From Agmasoma carcini (nom. nud.) (lineage: Eukaryota; Microsporidia; Thelohaniidae): a stretch of DNA of 64,000 nt. The stretch spans positions 21,489 to 85,488 of the forward strand of contig JAOXFI010000048.1 in the NCBI GenBank assembly GCA_029232285.1, given 5' to 3'. The position numbers and the translations under genes are program-made. Positions 8,894-18,226 of the stretch are shown here, piece after piece (positions within the stretch are counted from its first letter, which is position 1; the number at the start of each line of letters is the position of its first letter). The notes below the pieces were generated by a model that was not told the origin of the DNA, did not search any database, and saw only the letters and a program-made list of their open reading frames with translations.

Positions 8894-9179
8894 ATATATT
8901 TTCATATCATGAGAGTTTAGCAAACTTACAGAAGGAAATATTCAAATTATAAGAGTCTTAGTATATTTATCTATAAAAAATACTAACCAAAGGTCATTGT
9001 ACAGCATCAATATTTATTTATTTATTTTTACATTCTATAAAAATAAGATTAGAAATTTTGATAATAATAAAAAGTTTATTTATTTAATATATTGTTCTGA
9101 TAAGGTAAGAAATGATCATAAAACGACACAAAGGTATTAATTGTAAATCTATTCACTCATATTTAATTTTCTATAAAGG
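8894..9179. other. AT-rich spacer
   Basis: No gene, RNA or repeat is recognised apart from the A/T-rich background. Confidence 0.4.
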
Positions 9180-9480
9180 AAATACCGAACTAACAAGTAA
9201 AAACTACCAAATCAAGCAAAAATAATCAAAATGGTTGTAAAAGAGATGAAAATCGAGGATACTGATCATAAATTCATCAAACTTTGCTTATGTAAACATG
9301 ATTGTCATACCATCTTAGATTATAACAGTAGAACTTTAAAGATAAAATATTATAAATAAGTTATTTTATATCTTCAAGAGTTATCTATATATCGACCGCA
9401 AATTAGTTTCTTAGAATACACAAGGTTATTTGTGTCACTTCGGCCCTATTTTAACCCAATTAGCCACTGTTTCTAGATTT
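9180..9480 (+). repeat. Dispersed repeat family, plus copy
   Basis: Shares with the copies at 24.2 and 61.5 kb the ordered blocks GAACTAACAAGTAAAAAC, ACTTTAAAGAT, ATCTTCAAGAGTTATC, TCGACCGCAAATTAG and TTCTTAGAATACACAAGG, then AACCCAATTAGCCACTG. Boundaries are approximate. The following stretch to about 10220 is gene-free, with one small signal-peptide-like frame at 10026. Confidence 0.6.
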
Positions 9481-10224
9481 TTAGTTAACGTAAGTATGAT
9501 AAATAAAAATTATTGAAAATATTACAATAATTTTTAAAAAAATAAAGTTTTGAATATATATGAAGTTTTATCATGTTGTATATTGGCCTTTTGAAGAGCA
9601 AATAATAGTTTGTTTTAAAAATTGAATAGGTTAGAGTTCAAAAAGAAACTATTAAAAGTGACAAAACCTTTTCTCATCCAAGCTTACCATAAATAAAATA
9701 TTGAATCATTCTATATAAAGAATATGTCAAATATAAGTGCAATTTTATAGAAACTGCTACATGTGGAGAATAATCATTAAATATCCAAATTCGTTAGATG
9801 ATGAGGTAAAATGATGCTATATGCATTTTTAGTACTATTGATAATACTTCAAGTAAATTTTTTATATAAAAGGGTTGTAAATCGACAACCTGGTACACCT
9901 ATACTGATAGGCACAAATTGTAGCTGATATATAAGTTATATCCACAAATATGCCAATCACTTAAAAATTAAAGCACCGGATGGTACCATACTAATATTGA
10001 AAGGTTGGATAATATAAAGTTGACTATGAGAGCTGAAATATTGATTCTTGTCTATATTATTATACATTTTATTGAAGGTATGTTATCAATAGTTCACTAG
10101 GTGAATTTAAAAATTTATTTATTAAGAAAATATTAAATTATTTTAGCTAAATCTGATATATTAAGTATTGTTAATCCTTGATATGATTAAAATTGTAATA
10201 TTTGATTATTTTATATTAATAAAT

Positions 10225-10410
10225 CATAATACCAAGAAATGACAATACCTTATATAATACCTTATACTAATATTTTATATTAATACTTTATAATACTAAT
10301 AATCACAATACCAAGAAATTACAATACCATATACAATACTAATAAATTACAATACCATATATAATACTAATACAAATACTAATAAATTATAATACCATAT
10401 ATAATCTATT
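10225..10410 (+). repeat. Imperfect tandem repeat upstream of SANT-like gene
   Basis: Repeated AATAAATTACAATACCATATATAATACTA-like units of about 29 bases, in variable copies. It ends just before the leader of the gene at 10456. Confidence 0.65.
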
Positions 10411-10455
10411 CTTTTCAATTTGTTTGCTTAATCTTTAAATTTTTTTACCCTTCAA

Positions 10456-11277
10456 ATGCCTTTTAACATAAATGAAGAACTTATTGAGAAACTAACAGCA
10501 ATAGTTAAATTTGGTAACAAATATGCCAATAGAATAGTTGATAACAAATTTAACAACGAAGAAATAGATTCTAGACTTAAGAAATTCTTATCTAAGCATC
10601 GCATACCCGAATTTAAATCTTTTATTACCAAAGAAGAAAAAAATTCAAAAATTCAAGCTATCAAAAATGAAGCACACGATTATTCAAAAAAAGTAAGTTT
10701 AAAACTAAATAAAACAAATATAAAAAGCTTGGATGATGTTTCATTTGATAAATATGAATTTACATATTCAATTTTATTATATAGTGATGATCTAGCAAGG
10801 ATAGCTAAACATTTAAATATGAACCTACATAAAGTCATTCTAATCTACCACAAATATAATTTTTTTTATGATGATAATTTTTTGGATTATATTTCTAACA
10901 AAATCGGCAATACTAAAAGTGAGATTTTTCAAAATTTTAAAAATTACGGAAAAAACTTTTATAAAGAAAAAATGCCTAATGAAAAACTAAAATTATTTTA
11001 CAAGATCTACATTAAGGAGAGTTGGTCAGATGAAGATTTATTTAATTTACTTAAGCAGTACAAAGAGTTTGGGGCTAATTCTTTAAAAATTAAAATAAAA
11101 AATAAAACCACCAAACAAATTAATAAATATTACGATGTGATATTCAGAAAGGAATTAGATAAGGAAAGAGTCACAAGATTTACTAAAATATTGTTAGGTG
11201 GTAAAAAACTACCAAGCTATCTTTCATATTATGATTATTATCATGTAAATTATAAAATTGATGGTGAAAATAATTAA
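10456..11277 (+). CDS. SANT/Myb-like DNA-binding protein
   Basis: A 273-residue basic, Lys/Asn-rich protein. Residues about 188-232 (ESWSDEDLFNLLKQYKEFG ... KTTKQINKYYD) fit a SANT or Myb-like helical repeat: an initial Trp, an acidic first helix, then a threonine-containing recognition helix with Gln-Ile and an aromatic pair. Residues about 105-150 contain another helix-turn-helix-like stretch (DDLARIAKHLNMNLHKVILIYHKY). It is therefore probably a nuclear DNA- or histone-interacting protein; the specific family is not recognised. The leader holds TTTTTTTACCCTTCAA just before the ATG, matching the C-rich start signal. It differs clearly from the two R2R3-Myb genes in the window. Confidence 0.7.
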   Translation: MPFNINEELIEKLTAIVKFGNKYANRIVDNKFNNEEIDSRLKKFLSKHRIPEFKSFITKEEKNSKIQAIKNEAHDYSKKVSLKLNKTNIKSLDDVSFDKYEFTYSILLYSDDLARIAKHLNMNLHKVILIYHKYNFFYDDNFLDYISNKIGNTKSEIFQNFKNYGKNFYKEKMPNEKLKLFYKIYIKESWSDEDLFNLLKQYKEFGANSLKIKIKNKTTKQINKYYDVIFRKELDKERVTRFTKILLGGKKLPSYLSYYDYYHVNYKIDGENN

Positions 11278-11326
11278 ATATATAAATAAAGTTAATGAAT
11301 ATAAGTTTTATATAGTATATATTAGT

Positions 11327-12157
11327 TATAGGGGTTCTTCATCTATTTTTTAAGATTACATACCTATGTTTTAACATTTCACATCAAACTTTAAATAAAT
11401 TTTTTTAAATATTACATACCTAAATTTAAACATTACATATCAACTTATAAATTTTTAAATAAGTAAAATTTATTTATTTATTTTTTCTATCCAATTTTTT
11501 AACTTTACATATCAACTTATAAATTTTAAATTCTTCGATATTTTTTTAAATATTACATACCTATTTTTAAATATTACATATCAGCTTTCAATCACACATA
11601 TTTTTAAATATTTGATTTATTTTTTAAATCTTTCATATCTAACTTTAAATATTACATATCAACTTTCAATCATAATTTTTTGTTAAAATTTTCATACCGA
11701 CTTTTAAATCGTTCATATCAAATTTTATATTTTTAATCAACATTTAAATATTACTTACCTATTTTTAAAATATTAATAATTATAGTAATTCTCTATCTAT
11801 TTTTAAAGATTACATATCTACCTGTATATTTTTAATTTATAATATGGTATAAAAGTAAGTAAATAAATACGAAATAATTAAAAAAAACATATTAAATCAA
11901 AATAATATTTTTATTTTGATTTGAAAAGTTGAAATTAGTTAGAGAATTAAAATGATTAGTATATATTTAAAAATTAGCTATGTAATATTTAAAACTCAAA
12001 TCAAATATTTAAAAATAGGTATGTAATATTTAAAAAAATATCGAAGAATTTAAAATTTATAGTTATATGTAAAGTTTTAAAAAAATATTTAAAGTTTGAT
12101 GTGAAATGTTAAAACATAGGTATGTAATCTTAAAAAATAGATGGAGAAACCTTATAT
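11327..12157. mobile_element. Foldback/MITE-like element with long inverted arms
   Basis: Outer ends TATAGGGGTTCTTCATCT (left) and the reverse complement of GGAGAAACCTTATA (right) open a long inverted repeat. The left arm (from 11327, about 270 bases) and the right arm (to 12157) match nearly base for base through blocks such as AAGATTACATACCTATG, TTTAACATTTCACATCAAAC and AATTCTTCGATATTTTT. The arms themselves contain a ladder of TTAAATATTACATACC units. No transposase frame inside, so it would be non-autonomous. A related lone end occurs at 6590. The 69-codon frame at 12106 is spurious. Confidence 0.8.
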
Positions 12158-12659
12158 CTACGTTTCTTTATAATTTGATATTATACACGAGATACAACAT
12201 ATTGGGTGTAAATAGTTCCTCTTTAACACACCAAAATCTTGTATTAATCTTATTTATTCACCTTTACTATTTAAAAATATATTTTTTATTTGTTTTTACT
12301 TCTTACCTCATATAATTAAGCTAATTTCCTTTCAATTAATCTTAAAATAATAACTCTCCAATGGTTGTGTTGTCATGAGTTACGCGTACGGGTTGATTAA
12401 TTAAGCTTTTACGTAGAAATATTTGTCACAATGTGTATTTTTTTGTTAGTTTTAATATATCATAGTTTTGAATTCCTGTCGTTTGTGTTTTGCCGAAAAT
12501 ATCTGTTCATGAGGTTTTATGTTGAATTTATAAAAATCATTAAAAGTGGTAAATTATTCAATTTTTTTCTTAATAGTATATTTATAATATATAAAACCTG
12601 ATCACATTGAGTTAGAAGTATGAAAATTAAAAATTGGTTTAGTTTATTACTTTAATAAA
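12158..12659. other. Gene-free stretch
   Basis: AT-rich, with a slightly GC-richer patch near 12350-12410 (GTTGTGTTGTCATGAGTTACGC). No gene or RNA recognised. Confidence 0.4.
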
Positions 12660-13110
12660 AATAAAGTACCGAATTTATGTTATAATCAATAATAACAGAT
12701 TTATTTATCCAATATGCTTGCTCATACAAAATAAGCATTTTTAATAATTTTGATTCAAGGAAAAGAAAGATACCAAAATTCCAATTTAATACTTCCTGAA
12801 ATCAAATATCAGTAAATACAATTAAATTTAGAAAAGATGGATAGGATTATGTATTTTCATAGATAGTCTTAAAAGTAACATATTATATTATGTTAATTAG
12901 TTATATTATGTTAATTAGTTAGACTTAGTGCTATTACGTACATCCTATCTTATATTTTTAAGAAGTGGTATTTCCTTGACATTTATTTAAGAAAGCATGT
13001 CTATCAAAATTAAAAAGTTTCCCAGAGTGGACAAGGATATTCATATAATATTTAATGTGTTATAGCTCAAATGATAGTTTTACCACTTAAAGTTCTGAAT
13101 TCCTTACAGA
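12660..13110 (+). repeat. Dispersed repeat family, plus copy
   Basis: Includes the 5' landmark TATCCAATATGCTTGCTCA, then GACTTAGTGCTATTACGTAC, AAGAAGTGGTATTTCC, GTTTCCCAGAGTGGACAAGG and TGTTATAGCTCAA, ending near TTACAGAGTGGGGGTG. A short local duplication of TTATATTATGTTAATTAG lies at about 12880-12915. Confidence 0.65.
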
Positions 13111-13320
13111 GTGGGGGTGTAATAATAATCAGATGATTATTTTATATAAATTTTAGGAAATATTTTGTTTGTATTTCTAAATGTCATTTATAAAACTAAA
13201 ATATTACTATAACTAGAATAAATCAATTATATTTGATTTCAAAAATGACATTATTAAAATATTTTAAGGAAATGAAATATTATTTATAATAAAAATATTT
13301 TTGATATATTTAAGTATTTT

Positions 13321-13470
13321 TATATGTGATTAATTTTAGTTTGACAGTTATAGCTTTTATTTGCTTTATTTATACAAAATTTAAAAACATTTTTGATATA
13401 ATTTATATGTGATTAATTTTAGTTTGACAGTTTTCCTTTCTTTTTATTTTTATACAAAATTTTAATTTTA
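13321..13470 (+). repeat. Imperfect direct duplication at the 5' end of the ATG-less gene
   Basis: The sequence TATATGTGATTAATTTTAG-TTTGACAG and its downstream TATACAAAATTT occur twice, at about 13321-13393 and 13403-13470. The second copy lies at the beginning of the open frame of the next gene, where the start codon should be. Confidence 0.75.
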
Positions 13471-14826
13471 AGTATTTTATTTTCATTATTATTTGAAATA
13501 AGAGCGACCGAACATTTACTAAACGGTAATGATGCTGTTAAAATTGATATTTCTTCAGGTAAGGGTACGAATGATGATCTTATTGAAGAAATCGGCATAA
13601 TAAATGGAATAGAAAATACAGAACCTTCAAAAGACCTTTACCAAGAGTTTAATCAGGACATTTTATTATCTGGAAGTAAGCGAAAACGTTTGAACTCATC
13701 AAGTACAGATGAAGATGATGATAAATTATATATACATGAAGGTTTTGACGAATCAGAAAGCCAAAACGAATCATTAAATCTTTGTATTGGAGATCAGAGT
13801 ACAAATAGTGATGAAAGTAAATTATATATACATGAAGGTTTTGACGAATCAGAAAGCCAAAACGAACCATTAAATCTTTGTATTAGAGATCAGAGAGAAT
13901 CAGAATTACTTAATAATGATATTAGAGGTAATCCAAATATATCAAAAGTTACATCTAACAATGAGATTTTAAATTCATCATTATCACTTCCTATATATAA
14001 TGATAGGGATATGTTGTCAACTCAGGACGGAATTCAACTCATTGATTGTAAATATAAAGTTAAATCATTTTGCTTGCAACATAGAGATAATTGTCAACCT
14101 AAAATATCTTTGAAAAGTGATCAAAACCCCAGTAATAGTTCTACACAAGCTAACAATCAACCATCAACTATAAATATGTGTGCTAATCCCACATTAAATA
14201 ATACAAGTCTTAGGTATCCCTATTTATATCCAAATCAAAGTGTATCTATCATATCACATAGTCAAGAAAGTAATGTTAAACTATCTGAAAACACGCAATA
14301 CCAATCTATCAATCCACAAGGCGCATCTATCATATCACATAGTCAAGAAAAACCCACACAATGCCAATCTATCAATACACAAGGTGCATCTACTACTAAA
14401 TTAAAACCATTTAGTTTTAGAAAATCTAATCCAATTATTACCATAACTAAGCTTGTTAAAGCAAGTGTTACTAAGTCAAGAATACCTATGTACAAATTTC
14501 AAACAATAAATAATCGTACAATAAAATGTAAAATTAATATAAATTACAACAAATCACAAACTGATATTTATTTGTATAAATATACAACTAAAACTAGAAA
14601 ATATGATTTCATACAAAAAATTAAAGATTATGAAATATGTATTGAAGATTCAAAAAAATATTTTATTTATCAATTTAAAGGAGATGAAAATATTTATGAT
14701 ATTTTATTGTTTTTTGTAGAAAATCATAAAAATGGGAATCTTAATCTTAGGTATTCATTTGGTAAAAAACATAATACCGTCTTTAAGGCATTTGGATCTA
14801 TTTTTAGAGGGGAAAATGTTCCATAA
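13423..14826 (+). pseudogene. Secretory-type gene lacking an ATG (start-loss pseudogene or non-AUG start)
   Basis: The frame is open from 13423 to the stop at 14826 but has no ATG until 14011, far inside it. The part before 14011 is clearly protein-like: a hydrophobic signal-like stretch (ILILSILFSLLF, 13459-13494), a basic KRKR (about 13681), an acidic tract, and a 32-residue duplication (DNA copies 13723-13799 and 13819-13895). Later come two copies of an IISHSQE...QSIN-QGAS repeat (about 14245-14395) and a Lys/Tyr-rich C-terminal domain of about 125 residues. I do not recognise the family. The duplication at 13321-13470 may have destroyed the start. A non-AUG start, an unseen short intron or a sequence error are alternatives. 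If only ATG counts, the product is 272 residues from 14011. Confidence 0.55.
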
Positions 14827-15059
14827 TTAAAATTTTTATTTTTAAATGATCAATTTTTTAAATTTTAACAATTATTAAGTATCATTATAAAATACTTGAA
14901 AAGAAGATGAAATAAAATCTACAATATTTTATATATACATATCAATACATTTATATATAATTTATTGCAGTAAATAGGTTTTTCATGATATATAATAGGA
15001 AATTATGATAATTATAACAGATAGTAGAGACAGTAAATAATGTTAGAAAATATCAAATA
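14827..15059. other. AT-rich spacer
   Basis: Only AT-rich sequence between the ATG-less gene and the repeat copies; nothing recognised. Confidence 0.4.
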
Positions 15060-15280
15060 ATTAGACTATAACGAACCAAAAGAGAGTCTATGGGATATAG
15101 ATAACCTTGTTTACACCGAGAAACCAGTTATCAGTTGATAAACATACACCTCTTCTCTATTGGCAGAGAAAGGAAATTTTTGAGATTCAAGAATATAAGC
15201 TGGTTGATGTGTTTAATAGAATTAAACTAAGCTACAGTATAGTATGTTACCCTTAAGTCTTACTATGAAGGTATGATATT
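15060..15280 (-). repeat. Dispersed repeat family, minus copy
   Basis: Reverse-complement landmarks in order: GACTATAACGAACC, GATAACCTTGTTTACACC, GAAACCAGTTATCAG, GCAGAGAAAGGAAAT, AAGCTACAGTATAG and CTTAAGTCTTACTATG. Diverged from the other copies by many substitutions. Confidence 0.6.
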
Positions 15281-15689
15281 AAATTTTTTACCAAATGTAT
15301 GTTCACTATCTTTTGTAGTTTTTTTCTACAGCAATCTTTTTTAATTTATTATAGGTGCTTTTACTTGAATGATCAACTGTTCCTCTTTTGTAGGTTGACT
15401 GTGATAAAATTCTTTTGTTTAAAGTTTTTTTGGTGAGTACATCTGATTCAAATCATAAGATTATAACCATATTACCCTCGTGTCTCTTTTAATTCTTCTC
15501 ACATCGAATGCAAATCCTTATCATTTAAATTATCTAAAATATATACAATTGAACTATTAATTAATTTTTAAGTATAAAAGAAAAACATAAAAAAATTAAT
15601 AATATAAATGATTACATATTAATATAATCTAAATTTTATATAATAGGTTATAAGTAAGAACGAAAGCAATGGTAAACCATTAATTCATA

Positions 15690-15960
15690 GGTGGTTAACT
15701 TTGGTGGATTAGATCTGCAATGGTTCTGACCTTTATGTGGTGTAAAGTGTTATTGCTGAAAACAGCAATTAATTAGACTATAACATAATAGAGTTAAAGC
15801 AGGGCCGTTAAGTACGGATAACTTTGTTCATTTTAAAATTGATTTGCAGTCGTTAAAAACATTTTTATTAAATCAATGTTCCGGCATGGGTGAGGGTCTC
15901 ACTATTACTCTTGAGATAATAAAGATATATTATATAGATTTTGATACAATATTGTTTGAT
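15690..15960 (-). repeat. Dispersed repeat family, minus copy of a variant type
   Basis: Carries AATTAGACTATAAC, GTTAAAGCAGGGCC, GTACGGATAACTTTGTTCA and GATTTGCAGTCG on the minus strand. Its far part (AACATTTTTATTAAATCAATGTTCCG...CTTGAGATA) is shared specifically with the copy at 28190-28340, suggesting a subfamily. Confidence 0.55.
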
Positions 15961-16693
15961 TTGATAGTTTTTACTTTCTGTCTCGGTTTAGATTGACTAA
16001 TACTTAAGATTAAATGTAAGAATATCTGCTGAGAGACTCTTAATCAATATTACACGTTTCATACCTTTGCTTTAACAAGAATATTAGATAAGTAAACTTA
16101 TATGTTATATCTTTTATAAATTATTTAACAATATTGTTTTTTTTAAATTGAAGTACTTAATATGAAATATAGACTTAATCATAAATATTATTAATTTTAA
16201 TAACAATTCAAATTATATTATAAATAAGTATGTGATGAATCAATATCTCTACATTGAAACAACTCCTAGTAGGTCCAAAGCAGGTTGATTAGATAAATAG
16301 ACAATTTTCGAAATTTATAATCAAATATAAACTGGGCGGTGTGCATAGATCACCAAATCAAGTTACAACCTCTTCCTATGTTAAACATCTATAAAGTTTT
16401 GCTATCACCTTATATAGAATTATTCTTTTGCTGCCATCTTTATCAAAGCTCAATAGATGTATAATTGTTATCCTTTTCTTCTTTTCAATAATATAATTTT
16501 ACATATTTTTAGTAGAAAACATAAAAAAAGCTAAAATCTTTCCAATCACTACTAATATTAACTATTAACATTAACTATTGATATTATTAACAATCATTAT
16601 TAATATTAACTATTATTAATCATATTAGTCAATAAACTAACCAGTCAAATTTTATTTCTTTTTTTATTTAAAAAAAATTAAAATTTTTTTTTC
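15961..16693. other. Gene-free stretch upstream of Nop2
   Basis: AT-rich. A short TTTCCAATCACTACT at about 16535 matches the 5' block of the 24.2-kb repeat copy. 16550-16640 is low-complexity TAATATTAACTATT. The leader before 16694 is a T-run without a C-rich motif. Confidence 0.4.
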
Positions 16694-17617
16694 ATGATTG
16701 AAGAAACATACAATGAATATTTGCTATCTAAGTTTAAAGAACTATTTCCTAAGAAGGAACTTGAATCCTTCTTGATAGAGAATGAAAAACCAAGACCAGT
16801 CGTCATTCGTATCAATACTCTACTAAAAAGAAGAAAAGAAATAATAAAAATGCTACACTCTAGAAAAGTCGAATCAAAAGAACTAGAATGGTCTGATACA
16901 GCTCTCGTATGCTTTAACTCAAAAATACCACTTGGCGCTACTCCAGAATTCTTAGCTGGCTATTACATGATACAAGGGGCTAACTCTATGCTACCAGTCC
17001 TAAACATGGAAATAAAAGAAAATTTAAAAGTCGCAGATCTCTGTGCTTCACCAGGTGGTAAATCTAGTCACTTAGGATCACTAATGAACAATACTGGTGT
17101 ACTATACGCTAACGACATATGCAAGGATAGACTATTTTCCTTACGATCAAATCTATCTAGAATGAACATAACGAACGCCATCATTACTAATTATGATGCT
17201 CTTAAATTCAACTTCGGACTATTTGACAGGGTTTTGCTTGATGCACCATGTTCAGGAACAGGTGTTATTAGTAAGGACTTCTCTATAAAGAATAGCAAAA
17301 GTTTAGAAGAAATCACAGAAATAACAAAAATTCAAAAGAAATTAATAACAAAAGGATTTGATATGTTAAAACCAAATGGTATTCTCATGTACAGCACCTG
17401 TTCTGTCTTAGTTGATGAAAATGAAAGGGTTGTTCAACATTTATTGTCTAAGAATAAAAATGCAAAGATTGTTGATTGTGATGTAAACATCGGAAGGGAA
17501 GGATTTATTAGATTTAGAAGAGAAGATTTTGATAGGAACATGAACAAGGCAAGACGAATTTATCCACATGTGCACAACATGGATGGATTTTTTTATTGCA
17601 AAATAAAGAAAATATAA
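16694..17617 (+). CDS. NOP2: rRNA (cytosine-C5)-methyltransferase, Nop2/NSUN1 type
   Basis: A 307-residue SAM-dependent m5C methyltransferase; Nop2 modifies the large-subunit rRNA and acts in nucleolar 60S assembly. Seen: the N-terminal substrate-binding module with RINTL (39-43), PEFLAGYYMIQGANSMLP (84-101), SAM motif I DLCASPGGKSSHL (115-127), Asp141 in YANDICKDR, Asp168 in NYDA, motif IV LLDAPCSGTGVISKD (181-195) with Cys186, motif VI STCSV with the catalytic Cys236, and the typical end RRIYPHVHNMDGFFYCK. The GTGVISKD and NMDGFF sequences favour Nop2 over Trm4. It is much shorter than yeast Nop2 because the long charged N-terminal extension is missing, as expected in a compacted microsporidian protein. 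No C-rich motif at the start. Confidence 0.92.
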   Translation: MIEETYNEYLLSKFKELFPKKELESFLIENEKPRPVVIRINTLLKRRKEIIKMLHSRKVESKELEWSDTALVCFNSKIPLGATPEFLAGYYMIQGANSMLPVLNMEIKENLKVADLCASPGGKSSHLGSLMNNTGVLYANDICKDRLFSLRSNLSRMNITNAIITNYDALKFNFGLFDRVLLDAPCSGTGVISKDFSIKNSKSLEEITEITKIQKKLITKGFDMLKPNGILMYSTCSVLVDENERVVQHLLSKNKNAKIVDCDVNIGREGFIRFRREDFDRNMNKARRIYPHVHNMDGFFYCKIKKI

Positions 17618-18226
17618 AATAAAATTAAGAAATTTTATTGTTTTTTAATAAGAATTGATTAATATAGAAAAATATGCGTAAATAAAGAAAATATTAAAAT
17701 TTTGGATATTATAAAAGTACAAAAAATATCTTAAGAGTGATTTTACTATTCCTGAACAATTGATCTAATCCAAAACATTTATTATTAATGATTCTATTGT
17801 CAATTTAAAATAATTTATTGAAATTTGATAATTCTAATCTTTAAAAGTACAATTTTACTGATAATATTTACTATTTAATTCAAAACATTGATCAATGTTG
17901 TTACAGCCGTGTTTATTATTATTTATATACGTTTTTATTTAAATAATTTACATTTTTATATAAATTTGATTAATGATCCATAACAAAAAAAATCTATTTA
18001 TGAAATAATAAACTAACTAACTAATATAAACAACAAATTTATTAAATTTCAAATATTGAATTTATAAATAAATATTGTATATAAAATATTGTTTCAAAAT
18101 ATATTTACATATCTGTCAATATTTAGTATTAATTTGACATTCACTTATCTTTTCAAAATATCAATTACACACACTAAAATATTTATTTCAACTGCAATTC
18201 ACTGATATTTATAAAACATGTTTTAA
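17618..18226. other. Intergenic, leader of the repeat-rich gene
   Basis: AT-rich spacer without recognised elements. A two-codon upstream frame (ATG TTT TAA, 18218-18226) directly abuts the start codon at 18227. Confidence 0.5.
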
